Below are positions 52,613 through 62,036 of a DNA stretch of 64,000 nt, in pieces. A program made the translations under genes and the position numbers. The first letter of the stretch is position 1. The number at the start of each line of letters is the position of its first letter. The stretch lies in assembly GCA_039962225.1 (NCBI GenBank), contig JAMPKV010000004.1, forward strand, positions 248,001 through 312,000, given 5' to 3'. Below the pieces are notes generated by a model. The model saw only the letters and a list, made by a program, of their open reading frames with translations, ran no database searches and was not told the DNA's origin. The DNA comes from Microcoleus sp. AS-A8. GTDB lineage: Bacteria > Cyanobacteriota > Cyanobacteriia > Cyanobacteriales > Coleofasciculaceae.

Positions 52613-53689
52613 TCATACCTTTTCCTGAACATTCTCTCCCAATAAACCCCCAGGTCGGAATGCCAAAATAATCACTAAGACGGCAAACACCCAAGCATTA
52701 GTCCAACGACTAGAGAGATACTGGTCACTTAATGCAGAAAGCAGCCCAATTAACACTCCACCCAACATGGCACCAATGATGTTGCCAATTCCGCCTAACA
52801 CGGCAGCCGTAAAGGCACGTAACCCGGCCGTAAAGCCCATCGTAAACACAATGGTGTTGTTGTAGAGTCCAACCAGCAGCCCCGCCGCTCCCGCCAATGC
52901 CCCACCAATCAAAAATGTCAGCGCAATAATCCGATCGACATCGATCCCCATAATCAGCGCCGCATCCCGATTCTGAGCGGTTGCCCGCATCGCTTTCCCC
53001 AGACGCGTGTACTGCACAAATAGATGTAGTCCCACCATTAACGCCACGGCAACAACTAACACAATTAAGTCTTTAGTGGTAAAGACAATACCAGACTCAA
53101 TGCCCATTGCTTTGAGAATATCAATTCGGGGCAATAAATCAGGAAAGCTTTTAGGTGCCGCTGCATTGGCTCCCATGACAGGGATAAACGATTTAAGTCC
53201 GCCCCAAAACAATCCCATGTTTTGGAAAATAAACGACACTCCAATGGCTGAGATTAACGGTGCAAGCCGGGGGGCATTCCGTAACGGTCGGTAGGCGTAT
53301 CGTTCCGTCAGAATGTTTAGGCCCGCACAAAAAACAGTTGCGATGATTAAGCCCACTAACATCGCTGGGATAGCCACTTGCAGAGAGGCCCCATCTGTAG
53401 CCCCAAAGGCACCAATGGCCGTGAGGGAGGCAAATGCACCTAACATATACAAGTCCCCATGAGCAAAATTGATCAGCTCAATAATGCCGTAGACCAAAGT
53501 GTAACCCAGGGCAATAATGGCAATGATCCCGCCGTTGACGAGACCCACCAAGATTTGTTGGATCAAAACTTGAGGGTCACGAGCGATATCCCCCATAATT
53601 CGGGGTATGTCCAACCCAGCAATTGGGCCTAGCAAGAGGATCAGGTAGGCGACAACGAGGTATAGAAGGGGCTTGCGCCATCGTTTCAT
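52613..53689 (-). CDS. livH: Branched-chain/hydrophobic amino-acid ABC permease (LivH type)
   Basis: 358 residues, eight or so membrane segments. LivH landmarks are LVNGGIIAIIALGYTLVYGIIELINFAHGDLYMLGA and RATAQNRDAALIMGID (the EAA-like loop) and AVLGGIGNIIGAMLGG. The N-terminal ~45 residues form one extra hydrophobic segment ahead of the usual start. A 209-bp gap with a dispersed repeat separates it from the receptor gene. Confidence 0.92.
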   Translation of the reverse strand: MKRWRKPLLYLVVAYLILLLGPIAGLDIPRIMGDIARDPQVLIQQILVGLVNGGIIAIIALGYTLVYGIIELINFAHGDLYMLGAFASLTAIGAFGATDGASLQVAIPAMLVGLIIATVFCAGLNILTERYAYRPLRNAPRLAPLISAIGVSFIFQNMGLFWGGLKSFIPVMGANAAAPKSFPDLLPRIDILKAMGIESGIVFTTKDLIVLVVAVALMVGLHLFVQYTRLGKAMRATAQNRDAALIMGIDVDRIIALTFLIGGALAGAAGLLVGLYNNTIVFTMGFTAGLRAFTAAVLGGIGNIIGAMLGGVLIGLLSALSDQYLSSRWTNAWVFAVLVIILAFRPGGLLGENVQEKV

Positions 53690-53730
53690 AGCGATTGGTC
53701 AGAGGTTGCTATAGTGCGTATAGATTATAG

Positions 53731-53775
53731 AGCGAAGCTCAGACGCTCGTAGACTCGCTACCGCTTCGCTATCGG
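53731..53775. repeat. GCTTCGCTATCG dispersed repeat between receptor and permease genes
   Basis: GAGCGAAGCTCAGACGCTCG and CGCTACCGCTTCGCTATCGG share the core with 3598-3624, 38660-38706 and 62951-62968. AGCGAAGC/GCTTCGCT can pair as a hairpin. Confidence 0.6.
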
Positions 53776-53898
53776 TTATTGTGCAAAACGCTGGCGGGTT
53801 AATACGGCTGATGAATCTGTGATCAGTCCTAGTCAGTCGAGGGATATTGACCCTCAACTCAGGACTAACGACTAGGCCGAGTGAGCTAACTGTGCAAT

Positions 53899-55161
53899 TT
53901 ACTGCGCCTTGAGCACACTCACAAACTCCCACTTGCCATTTTTGACAACATTTCCTGACAAAGTGGTGAGGGTTGTATCGCCATTAGGGTCAAAACTCCA
54001 AGTACCGAGTACCCCATTAAAGTCTTTGGTATTCAAGACAGCCTCTCGAATGGCGTCACGGTCATTTTTGCAGACTTTGTTAATGGCATCCACAATTACC
54101 TTGGCAGATTCATAGCCATAAGCCGCATAGGCTTCAGGTTCTGCCGTGTATTTTTTCTTGTAGCTCTCATACCACTTTTGGCCTGTCCCCTTGAGTTCTG
54201 TGGCAGGTACGCCGCCAAAGGTGGCATAAACGCCTTCTGCATCTTTACCCGCCGCATCAATTAACGCCTTTTCAAAGATGCCATCCGGCCCCATGAATTT
54301 TACTTTATCCGCACTCATCCCAACGTTACGCATATCCTTAATTAACTGTCCGGCGTTGGTTTGGGTCATTCCTCCAAAGTAGATGAGGTCGGGTCCGAGG
54401 GCTTTGATTTTGGTCATCAAGGCTTTATATTCACTCGCTTTGGCGTCGATTCCTTCGTGTCCTAAGACTTGCAGTCCTTCCTTTTTGGCAGTCGCTTCAA
54501 AAATATCTCCTAGCCCTTTGCCGTAAAGTTCTTGATCATCGAGAATAAAAACTTTTTTGGCTGCTAGTGATTTAGCCCATTTAGCCCCCGCAACCCCCTG
54601 AAGGTCGTCCGCCGGAACCACACGCGCATAGTTCCGCTTGCCATTGGGGTAGTACACATTAGGCTCATTGGCTTCGCCCTTTCCGGGTTTAGTCAAGCCT
54701 GGGTAGGTGTTGGCAGGACTAACCATGACTAAGTTGGACTTGTTGAGGATGGGAATGGATAGCTTAGCCGCACCGGAGTTGAAGTGACCAATCATAGCAA
54801 CCACGGATTTATCTGCAACAGCTTTGTTGGCGTTTGAGGTAACCTGTGCGGGGTCCCATTTGCCAGCGGCAGCCGTAGCATCGTCATAGCTTTCATAAGT
54901 AATCTTAACTTTGCCATCGCAAGCCGTTGAGTTGGTTTCATCAAGGACTTGTTTGATCCCGTTCACAATGGTTTGATTCTGACCTATGCCACTTCCTGTC
55001 ATGGGCAGACTGGAAACAATTTTGACGGTGTTTCCACCTGCGGCGGTTCCTCCCTTGTTACTTGTACAAGCCGTCGTGAAAAAGCCTGTAGCCAGGGTCG
55101 TGAGGGCTAGGGCAATTGCTGAACGAGGGTTAATGCCATTGACTGAGGCGAGTTTACTCAT
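53899..55161 (-). CDS. livK: Amino-acid ABC transporter substrate-binding lipoprotein (LivK/NatB type)
   Basis: 420 residues from ATG 55161 (MSKLASVNGINPRSAIALAL), with GAGGAGAG upstream supporting this start. Lipobox at FFTTACTSN. Receptor-family motifs include VKIVSSLPMTGSGIGQNQTIVNGIKQVLDE, AMIGHFNSGAAKLSIPI and LVMVSPANTYPGLT. It captures branched-chain or other hydrophobic amino acids for the permease genes downstream. It is the promoter-proximal gene of the cluster. Confidence 0.92.
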   Translation of the reverse strand: MSKLASVNGINPRSAIALALTTLATGFFTTACTSNKGGTAAGGNTVKIVSSLPMTGSGIGQNQTIVNGIKQVLDETNSTACDGKVKITYESYDDATAAAGKWDPAQVTSNANKAVADKSVVAMIGHFNSGAAKLSIPILNKSNLVMVSPANTYPGLTKPGKGEANEPNVYYPNGKRNYARVVPADDLQGVAGAKWAKSLAAKKVFILDDQELYGKGLGDIFEATAKKEGLQVLGHEGIDAKASEYKALMTKIKALGPDLIYFGGMTQTNAGQLIKDMRNVGMSADKVKFMGPDGIFEKALIDAAGKDAEGVYATFGGVPATELKGTGQKWYESYKKKYTAEPEAYAAYGYESAKVIVDAINKVCKNDRDAIREAVLNTKDFNGVLGTWSFDPNGDTTLTTLSGNVVKNGKWEFVSVLKAQ

Positions 55162-55190
55162 TTGAATGTTTCTCTCCTCTACTGTCACCA

Positions 55191-55215
55191 GTAGATCACA
55201 ATTGAATAAATCTAC
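55191..55215. promoter_or_regulatory. GTAGAT-N13-ATCTAC inverted repeat upstream of the receptor gene
   Basis: A 6-bp perfect inverted repeat with 13-bp spacing, 30 bp before the receptor gene's ATG. It could be an operator. It does not fit NtcA (GTA-N8-TAC). Function is inferred from position only. Confidence 0.35.
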
Positions 55216-55325
55216 ATCTTAAGCGCATCTTCCTCTAGGGTGATGACTGGTAACGGTTTTTGAAACACCAATGCAGTACTGCCCAGTCTGAATGGAGTGA
55301 CGAAGGGTAATTATCGATGGTTTAA

Positions 55326-55417
55326 CGGAGAGGGAGGGATTCGAACCCTCGGTACGGAGTTACCTGCCGTACAACAGATTAGCAATCTGCCGCTTTCGAC
55401 CACTCAGCCACCTCTCC
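55326..55417 (-). tRNA. trnS-GCU: tRNA-Ser (anticodon GCT)
   Basis: Read on the minus strand it begins GGAGAGGTGGCTGAGTGG and ends CCCTCCCTCTCC plus discriminator G. The 7-bp acceptor stem is perfect, the anticodon loop is TTGCTAA, the variable arm is long (GTACGG/CCGTAC) and the T loop is GGTTCGAATCC, all as for a class II serine tRNA. The CCA is not encoded. Confidence 0.95.
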
Positions 55418-55911
55418 AGGCGGGTTTTTATGTTTTGGTCAGGGTTTGACTACACTTGAGAGTTATCAGATAGCCATTCCGTTTTGACCGCTTTATCAGT
55501 GTAGCACTTTGGCGGTATGGGTCAACTACTGCGGAACACTTATTACTCGGTGTTACCCGCACAGCGTTCAATGACCTTTAGCTAGCCTAACAGAATTTTC
55601 CGGTGGCAGCGGCGACTCAATCGGGGCTTGGGTTGGTGTCTAAGAAGCGAATTTCCCTCTTAACTCCTTCGTCAAACCGGGTTGTCCAGCTTTGTTGACT
55701 TTACATTTTGCAACTTTAGGCGCTCAACGGTATACTGATTTGCGAAGAGGAACGAGTTCTCTCTTTCTTGAGGAAAAATAATTCTTTCTGGGCAATTGCA
55801 GGAAAAATACTACGAGGAAAAATCGCGATTTGCGTTAGGTGACTAGCGACACTCTGACGTTTTCACGCTAGTCAGTAAACTCTACCCATCAGGAGAGGTA
55901 AAGCTCCGCCC
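55418..55911. other. Intergenic region between tRNA-Ser and the GT4 gene
   Basis: About 490 bp with no supportable gene. A strong sigma70-like promoter lies at its end (next entry). Confidence 0.5.
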
Positions 55912-55939
55912 TTGACGCTTAACATTTCTTAAATAAAAT
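55912..55939 (+). promoter_or_regulatory. Sigma70-type promoter of the GT4 gene
   Basis: TTGACG (55912-55917), 16-bp spacer, TAAAAT (55934-55939). A start near 55946 leaves about 85 nt of leader before ATG 56030 and supports that start over the GTG/ATG at 55952-55955. Confidence 0.6.
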
Positions 55940-56029
55940 AGAAGAAAGTTCGTGATGAGGGAAACGTGGGGAAGAAATAGACCGTTAATCCGTTCTAACC
56001 TTCGTCAAAATCCAGAACCAATCAAACCT

Positions 56030-57301
56030 ATGGACATTACAAGCAAACAGCACATTGCTCTGATCTCAGTACACGGTGACCCAGCAGTGGAAATCGGAAA
56101 GGAAGAGGCTGGGGGACAGAACGTTTATGTGCGTCAAGTGGGTGAAGCGCTTGCCCACCAAGGATGGCATGTTGATATGTTTACCCGTTGCTCAAGTGCA
56201 GAGCAACCCAAAATCGTTGAGCATGGTCCGCGTTGTCGGACCATTCGTTTAACAGCCGGTCCAGAGGAATTTGTACCGCGAGACGAAATTTTTGGGTATG
56301 CCAACACGTTTGTAGAGGAACTCGTTAAGTTTCAACAGGAGTCTGGGATTAAGTATTCCCTGGTACACACGAATTATTGGATTTCCGCCTGGGTGGGAAT
56401 GGAACTGAAAAAGCGGCAAGCGCTGAAGCAGGTTCATACCTACCATTCATTGGGTGCGGTTAAATACAAGTCGGTGACAACGATCCCCATGATTGCAACC
56501 ACCCGCTTGAGCTTTGAGAAGGCGGTTTTAGAAACAGCCGAGCGAATTGTGGCGACGAGTCCGCAGGAAATGGAACATATGCGATCGCTCGTTTCGACAA
56601 AAGGCAACATCGACATCATTCCCTGTGGTACTGACATTCACCGTTTTGGTTCCTTGAGCCAGGAAGCAGCGCGTGCCGCCTTAGGAATCGAATCAGATGC
56701 CAAAATGCTCTTCTATGTGGGACGCTTTGATGAGCGCAAGGGCATTGAAACCTTGGTGCGAGCCGTGGGTCAGTCGCAGTTGCGGGGTCATGAGAAGATT
56801 AAGCTCGTGATCGGTGGTGGCTCTCGTCCCGGTCAAAGTGATGGCATAGAGCGTGAACGGATTGAGAAAATTGTCGCTGAACTTGGGATGAGCGACTGTA
56901 CCCTATTCCCTGGACGCATCGGGGATGATATGTTACCCGCTTACTACACTGCCGCTGATGTTTGTGTGGTTCCCAGCCATTACGAACCCTTCGGTTTAGT
57001 AGCAATTGAAGCAATGGCCTGTGGCACGCCTGTTGTTGCCAGCGATGTCGGCGGTTTGCAATTCACCGTCGTTCCCGAACAAACCGGTCTTTTGGCACCC
57101 GCCAAAGATGAAGTTGCGTTTGCAACAGCGATTGACCGGATTCTCTCTAACCCAGACTGGCGGAACCAACTCGGTCAATGCGCGAGAAAGCGTGTTGAGG
57201 AGAAGTTTAGCTGGGATGGTGTCGCGCATCAGCTGAGTGACCTCTACACAAAGTTGCTGGAGGAAAAACCGGCTAAAGCGTTGCAGCCAGTTAGCGCTTA
57301 A
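56030..57301 (+). CDS. GT4 family glycosyltransferase
   Basis: 423 residues from ATG 56030 (MDITSKQHIALISVHGDPAV). GT-B features include EEAGGQNVYVRQVGEAL, LVHTNYWISAWVG, FYVGRFDERKGIETL and the E-x7-E motif in HYEPFGLVAIEAMACGTPVV. It is highly typical of a cyanobacterial group related to sucrose-phosphate synthase and MshA-like enzymes. Acceptor unknown; sucrose or polysaccharide synthesis are both possible. Confidence 0.87.
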   Translation: MDITSKQHIALISVHGDPAVEIGKEEAGGQNVYVRQVGEALAHQGWHVDMFTRCSSAEQPKIVEHGPRCRTIRLTAGPEEFVPRDEIFGYANTFVEELVKFQQESGIKYSLVHTNYWISAWVGMELKKRQALKQVHTYHSLGAVKYKSVTTIPMIATTRLSFEKAVLETAERIVATSPQEMEHMRSLVSTKGNIDIIPCGTDIHRFGSLSQEAARAALGIESDAKMLFYVGRFDERKGIETLVRAVGQSQLRGHEKIKLVIGGGSRPGQSDGIERERIEKIVAELGMSDCTLFPGRIGDDMLPAYYTAADVCVVPSHYEPFGLVAIEAMACGTPVVASDVGGLQFTVVPEQTGLLAPAKDEVAFATAIDRILSNPDWRNQLGQCARKRVEEKFSWDGVAHQLSDLYTKLLEEKPAKALQPVSA

Positions 57302-57332
57302 ACTCGTTTAGCGATCAGCTCAATCAAGCGTG

Positions 57333-57362
57333 GAGCCGCTACATTAACGTAGCGGCTCTTCT
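57333..57362 (+). terminator. Terminator after the GT4 gene
   Basis: GAGCCGCTAC-ATTAA-CGTAGCGGCTC forms a perfect 10-bp-class stem followed by TTCT. The T tract is weak. Confidence 0.6.
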
Positions 57363-57452
57363 AGCGTACAGGATAGCTGGTGCCGTAGACGTGAGCGCCT
57401 AGCCCACTTGCTGTGAGAGCCTGATCTCCCAACAGCAGGCTGAATTCTCGGT

Positions 57453-58301
57453 TTACCAAGGGTCATCAATTGATTCGCGCTCTCCATCTGCTGATGAGTT
57501 GCTCTCTATCAGTGCTTCTTTGACCAACTGTAGAATTTCGGACTGTACCTGTTCATAAACGTCCGCTCTACACCAAGGGCGCAAGTACAGCGTGGTAGAT
57601 TTCGGTGAAATAGATGCCACATGGGAAGTCGTTTTTGGGTGACTTAAAACGAGGGGATGGGGTTGCGCCAAGGACAACAGCAGAGTAATAGTAGGTTCAA
57701 TGGGGCGATCTCCAATATCAATTTTCAAATCTACGCGTCGCGTCCTCATGGCTGTTGTATTTTTCAACACACCACTGAATAGATTGCTGTTCGGTACTGT
57801 AATCTTGACATTGTCCGGCGTAACCACCGTAGTTGAGAAAATACCAATCGCATCCACTACACCCTTGACCCCCTGTTGAGCTTCAATGAAATCACCCACT
57901 TCAAAGGGACGCTGATTCAGGAGCATGACCCCCGCCGCGAAATGGGATAAGGTATTCTGCAATGCCAAACCGATCGCTAAACCAGCCGCTCCTACTACAG
58001 CAACCAAGCTGGTGGCTTGAATCCCCAGCGCACTCAAGAACGCCACAATTCCAACGACTAGTGTTAGGACTTCTGAAGCCTGAATCAGAAACTTGCGTAA
58101 TGTTGGCTCAACCGGATTGAACGCTCGGCGCGTGAAGCGAGCAACCAGGTCAATCGCATAGCGGGTAATGAGGATAATGCCAAGCGCCCACAGCAGTTTT
58201 GTGCCAACCTGAAAGCCTAAATCGATCAAGTTTTTGTTAAACCACGATGCCATATCAAAGCGGTTAAGCACAGGTGTCACATCAAAAGCCAAAATCGTCA
58301 T
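57453..58301 (-). CDS. Small-conductance mechanosensitive channel (MscS family)
   Basis: 282 residues from ATG 58301. The pore helix is VGAAGLAIGLALQNTLSHFAAG, followed by the beta-domain NQRPFEVGDFIEAQQGVKGVV and TVVTPDNVKITVPNSNLFSG. Three membrane segments precede. It gates on membrane tension to release solutes on hypo-osmotic shock. Standard length. Confidence 0.92.
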   Translation of the reverse strand: MTILAFDVTPVLNRFDMASWFNKNLIDLGFQVGTKLLWALGIILITRYAIDLVARFTRRAFNPVEPTLRKFLIQASEVLTLVVGIVAFLSALGIQATSLVAVVGAAGLAIGLALQNTLSHFAAGVMLLNQRPFEVGDFIEAQQGVKGVVDAIGIFSTTVVTPDNVKITVPNSNLFSGVLKNTTAMRTRRVDLKIDIGDRPIEPTITLLLSLAQPHPLVLSHPKTTSHVASISPKSTTLYLRPWCRADVYEQVQSEILQLVKEALIESNSSADGERESIDDPW

Positions 58302-58517
58302 AGGCAACTTAGGGTCTGTCCAAAATTAATTCCGCCCTTTTCAGTCGGGCACGGCATTATCAATATTGTGCTTCACCCTAAATGTTACTGTTGCCATACC
58401 TTGGGAGTAGAGCCTAGCCATCTGCCAAAACCAAGGGCTTGAGTTACGATTGAGGATGCAATATTGAGAAATCAGCGATCGCACTATAGCTATTTATCCT
58501 GACGCAGCCATTAAACG

Positions 58518-59345
58518 ATGAGCAACCTGAATTACGCCAACCGGAACTTGCAAAATTGTTCCTTTAAAGGGCAGGATTTGGCTGGCGCAGATTTCAGTGG
58601 CTCAGACTTGCGGGGCTGCAATTTCACAGGGGCAAATTTAATTGGGGCAACCTTTAAGGGGAGCACAACGGGGCAGAGTCGCCGTCAAGTATATATTTTA
58701 CTTGGTGCCGCTATTGTTGGTTCGATTGTTTTAGTCGGGTTCAGTATAATCGCGGCTCAAGTGTCAATTGGCTTGTTGAGCGATCGATCCAATAAGATGC
58801 TCAACTTTTTCCTCAGTACGCTGCCTGTATTGGCTTTGGTATTTGGGAGCTTTTTCCGAGATAGTCTTAATCTCCACTTTCCACAAGTCACGACCTTCTT
58901 TGGCCTTGCAGCCATTACTGTACTGTTTGCGGTAATGATTACACTCACGGTTGGACTGGCAATTGCTAGCCTTTCTAGCTTCAGTGATGGAACACTTGCT
59001 CAGGGATTTTTCCTGTTACTGTTGATGGTCGTTTCTGCGATCGTAACTTTCCGGATTCTCAAATGGTTGAGCGAATCTATCCAGAGTGGTCCCGGAACAT
59101 CTTTTAAAAAAGCAAACTTAAGTAATGCTGACTTTAGCCATTCCGAGGTGCAAAATACAGATTTTTCTCTTGCTATCTTAACGGGAACCTGTATCTTTAA
59201 CTGGACAATTAAATCCCATAGCCAATTTACGCAGGTTTATTGTGAATGTCTTTATCTGGAACCTGGGCACCAGAATCGACAACCAGCAGAGGGAAGTTTT
59301 CAACCGGGTGAGTTGGAACGGCTACTAACTCAATTCACCAAATGA
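58518..59345 (+). CDS. Pentapeptide-repeat membrane protein
   Basis: 275 residues. N-terminal pentapeptide repeats (~5-48, pattern A-D/N-L/F-x-x, e.g. LAGADFSGSDLRGCNFTGAN) and a second short block after the membrane part (SFKKANLSNADFSHSE, ~195-215). Between them are four hydrophobic segments (~56-185). Found in other cyanobacteria. Function unknown. It is convergent with the hypothetical gene next to it. Confidence 0.8.
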   Translation: MSNLNYANRNLQNCSFKGQDLAGADFSGSDLRGCNFTGANLIGATFKGSTTGQSRRQVYILLGAAIVGSIVLVGFSIIAAQVSIGLLSDRSNKMLNFFLSTLPVLALVFGSFFRDSLNLHFPQVTTFFGLAAITVLFAVMITLTVGLAIASLSSFSDGTLAQGFFLLLLMVVSAIVTFRILKWLSESIQSGPGTSFKKANLSNADFSHSEVQNTDFSLAILTGTCIFNWTIKSHSQFTQVYCECLYLEPGHQNRQPAEGSFQPGELERLLTQFTK

Positions 59346-59394
59346 ATCACGGACAATGATGCAACCCTGTAAGTCTCGTCAGAATCTTTGCTCC

Positions 59395-59414
59395 GATGCC
59401 TGCGGTTGTTATGA
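59395..59414 (-). other. attC-like end A (stop codon embedded)
   Basis: On the minus strand TCATAACAACCGCAGG contains the TAA stop of the gene at 59409-59948. TAACAA-N-CGC is the look of the R''/L'' part of an integron attC, where stop codons often fall. A matching R' partner was not found downstream (to 59346), so the site may be decayed or a coincidence. Confidence 0.35.
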
Positions 59415-59948
59415 GGTGATGGTGTAACGCGCGATTCCCAGCACGCGGCAATCGCAACAATGGTCATCGTCAGGGTGAGCATCACGAATGGTTTCAGCGA
59501 TTTTTGTAACGCGCTCAAGGTCATCGACCAAGCCAAGTTGATTCAAGTCATCAGCTGTGTAGATGGATGGGAAACCACCACAATTAACCAAGACGCTGTA
59601 CGAATCACCAGAATCGAGGATGTCATATCCGCAGAACTCGAAACCGTCAATCGGTGCCGGGTCCTGAGTTGGTCGTTCAGTCAATGCAAGAATGTTATGT
59701 CGCGATGAATCATATCCGATTCGGCGTTTTAGGTATTGGTAATCATGAAAGAAGTGAGTGCGGTAGTCAGCGTGGATATTGAAGTTCCAATCCTCGTCAA
59801 TCAATGTGTCCATCAGCGACGGGCAGAGCATTATGTCAGTGGAGACGATTTCCTGAATGAGGTGGAAACCTGACGATTCGATGTAGCTTGACCATGAATC
59901 GCCGCAACTCGGATCGAATTTATGACAGGCTACGAATAAGGAAATCAT
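59409..59948 (-). CDS. Hypothetical protein (accessory)
   Basis: 179 residues, acidic, no signal or membrane segment. Recognisable stretches only as text: MISLFVACHKFDPSCGDSW, GGFPSIYTADDLNQLGL and a terminal HPDDDHCCDCRVLG with CCDC cysteines. I recognise no family. Stop codon lies in the attC-like end A, and the gene stands 250 bp from the next minus-strand gene, which supports a cassette-like origin. Confidence 0.6.
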   Translation of the reverse strand: MISLFVACHKFDPSCGDSWSSYIESSGFHLIQEIVSTDIMLCPSLMDTLIDEDWNFNIHADYRTHFFHDYQYLKRRIGYDSSRHNILALTERPTQDPAPIDGFEFCGYDILDSGDSYSVLVNCGGFPSIYTADDLNQLGLVDDLERVTKIAETIRDAHPDDDHCCDCRVLGIARYTITS

Positions 59949-60059
59949 GATTGCTCTAGCCCTATAACGGCTGAATTGAGCGGTAAATGAGCGCGACTAA
60001 CTCCAGTTCAAAATATCACCATTTCGTTTGAAGTCAGCCCAAAAACAACAACATTCACT

Positions 60060-60178
60060 GCATAAAGCGATCGCTCCACTTTACCTACTCCACAGAGCGA
60101 TCGCCATCTTACCCGCACTGATGAGTGCGTAAAGCCAAGATGAGCTATACTCCGTTCCGGTTGAGCGATTTGTTATGC
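60060..60178 (-). repeat. attC-like imperfect palindrome B
   Basis: On the minus strand it starts GCATAACAAATCGCTCAAC (from 60178) and ends with GAGCGATCGCTTTATGC (to 60060). The outer arms pair over about 17 bp with mismatches. A central CGCACT-GATG-AGTGCG hairpin and CATCTT/AAGATG lie inside. Length 119 bp and the R''-L''...L'-R' layout fit attC, with the terminal R' reading TTTATGC instead of GTTATGC. It starts 21 bp after the MAPEG stop. Confidence 0.45.
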
Positions 60179-60199
60179 TGCGTCGGTATGTCAGCGAAC

Positions 60200-60628
60200 C
60201 TACGTGCCAAAGTGGATGAGGGCTGCACGGATTGCGATGAACCACACCGCGATCGTGGCAAATAGGTAGAGGTAAAACCGGAGTATGACAAGATTGAATG
60301 TGCAATGGACAGCGCTGTGCAATATGCGAAACACAACGAAGACCCACGCGGCGTTCACATACACTGTATCCACCTGCTTCGTAATGAAGAGGTATAGAAC
60401 AAGCGCATAAAAAAGTACCGGAATCTCGAACAGGTTCTTTAGGTTATCCGATGGATTGGATACATTGGGTGGCGAGATCTGCGCCAGTGTGCCGGGTACA
60501 GAAATCTCCTGCTGGCTGATCTTTCTACCTATGATGAAACTGATACGGCGGCTGTACATATACACCCAGACTAGGAGTGTCAGAAATATTGTTGCAAAGA
60601 AGGGACTGAAGATTGCATCTTGCCTCAT
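60200..60628 (-). CDS. MAPEG family membrane protein
   Basis: 142 residues with four hydrophobic segments (FFATIFLTLLVWVYMYSRR, LFEIPVLFYALVLYLF, AAWVFVVFRILHSAVHC, LYLFATIAVWFIAIRA). The FRILHSAVH motif with the NLFEIPVLFY helix is typical of MAPEG (membrane-associated eicosanoid/glutathione metabolism) proteins. It begins 9 bp after the upstream DUF6220 gene ends, so the two form a pair. Confidence 0.83.
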   Translation of the reverse strand: MRQDAIFSPFFATIFLTLLVWVYMYSRRISFIIGRKISQQEISVPGTLAQISPPNVSNPSDNLKNLFEIPVLFYALVLYLFITKQVDTVYVNAAWVFVVFRILHSAVHCTFNLVILRFYLYLFATIAVWFIAIRAALIHFGT

Positions 60629-60637
60629 TTCTACCTC

Positions 60638-61066
60638 TTAAATTTGATCATTCTGATGGTTGGTGGGCGATAAAATGTGCCATGTACGATGTACAAGGCT
60701 TGAAGAAACGTAGAGTAATGCAAATCCAATCAGAGGATGTAGTACCTCTAGGTGAAGCGCAGTTTTTAGATGAATGCTGGAAAATTGTAGTCCAAGCAGC
60801 ACTGGTAGACTGGCGGCGAGATGTCGTATTCTACGTGAGAATGGGGCTATAAACGACCATCCCAGTAATATTAATGACAGTCCACTGTACCCTCGCACTA
60901 GCCAAACATGAATATCCCACCATGCAGGATTATTAAAATAGGCAACCCCAACCGTTAATAGCTGAGAAATCAAGCAGACATTAAAGACGATTGAAGCCGC
61001 GTAAAAGCCACTCTGCATCCAACCAGTGGGAGCGTGAGCGCGATCAATTTCTGAATTTATTGTCAT
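60638..61066 (-). CDS. DUF6220-like membrane protein
   Basis: 142 residues, four membrane segments (FYAASIVFNVCLISQLLTVGVAYF, VRGYSGLSLILLGWSFI, ASLPVLLGLQF, LHPLIGFALLYVSSSLVH). The placement of His in LEVLHPLIGF and the length fit the DUF6220 family. Function unknown. Forms a two-gene unit with the MAPEG gene. Confidence 0.65.
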   Translation of the reverse strand: MTINSEIDRAHAPTGWMQSGFYAASIVFNVCLISQLLTVGVAYFNNPAWWDIHVWLVRGYSGLSLILLGWSFIAPFSRRIRHLAASLPVLLGLQFSSIHLKTALHLEVLHPLIGFALLYVSSSLVHRTWHILSPTNHQNDQI

Positions 61067-61154
61067 GTCAAGTTGTTTTTGAGATTAAAGGTAATATAAG
61101 CTGAGTACTTCAATGCTTCTAGACCTCGATCGGGTACACTTCGACACTTCACCT

Positions 61155-61853
61155 ATGACAAGTTCTTTGAAGCTTCTTTTTGAAGCTATCAACCAAGCCC
61201 ATAGTGAACATGACCTGCGATCGCATCTCGTGCCAAAAATTGGTGAGTATTTTGCAGCTCAACGCTGGGGGATTTTTTTCTTCGACCAACTTCCCTTAGC
61301 AGATAAAAGTTTTCAGAAAATCCTGAAAGTTGGGCTATCAATTGAGCATAATCCTGTTATGCGTTATTTAGTGGAGCGCCATTTTCCTGCCCACGATGCA
61401 TTGGTGACATCACCCAAGGCTTGGAGAATAATTTGTCCGCGTCCCGATCATTGGCACGTAATGGCGGGACCAATCGTAAATTGCGGTCAATTAGTGGGTG
61501 TAGTGAGCTGCACCCGTGACAAGTCAATGCCTGCCTTTGATACACAAAATCTAGCTGATTTGAGTGCCATCTGTTTGCACTTATCTGTTTGGACTGCAAC
61601 AGTGAGACCGCAGCACCAACCCTTGAAAAGCGATCGCTTAACGCCTCGTGAGTTGCAAATTGCAGAATTGGTGGCTTTGGGGCGAACTAACGCAGAAATT
61701 GGGAATGAACTTTGGATTACTGAAAATTCTGTGAAGCAAGCCTTAAAGCGAATGTTCCGTAAGCTTGAGGTTTCGTCTCGTGCAGAGATGGTTGCACAAC
61801 TTTCAGCTACGAGACATTATTCACCGGAGGCAATCCTAGCTCCATTTGTGTAA
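61155..61853 (+). CDS. GAF-like sensor / LuxR-type HTH regulator (copy B)
   Basis: 232 residues from ATG 61155 (MTSSLKLLFEAINQAHSEHD), set by alignment to the paralog at 26596; the frame opens at 61113. N-terminal sensor part HNPVMRYLVERHFPAHDA, WHVMAGPIVNCGQLVGVVS; HTH DRLTPRELQIAELVALGRTN ... NSVKQALKRMFRKLEV. The HTH recognition helix is almost identical to copy A, so both may bind similar sites. It is transcribed against the surrounding minus-strand accessory genes. Confidence 0.8.
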   Translation: MTSSLKLLFEAINQAHSEHDLRSHLVPKIGEYFAAQRWGIFFFDQLPLADKSFQKILKVGLSIEHNPVMRYLVERHFPAHDALVTSPKAWRIICPRPDHWHVMAGPIVNCGQLVGVVSCTRDKSMPAFDTQNLADLSAICLHLSVWTATVRPQHQPLKSDRLTPRELQIAELVALGRTNAEIGNELWITENSVKQALKRMFRKLEVSSRAEMVAQLSATRHYSPEAILAPFV

Positions 61854-62036
61854 AGTAAACAGTTTAGCTTAGACTGCTCTAATCTGAAGACCATCTCAAC
61901 CACAACTACCTTAAATTCCTCGCAGACAACCTTGAGGCAGTGTCCACACCAAGATATAAAGCAGCCAACCTTCCTAGTCAGCGGCTGCCGATAACCGTTA
62001 AATCCCACACCAGCGGCTTGGGTCAGTCCACTGCAT

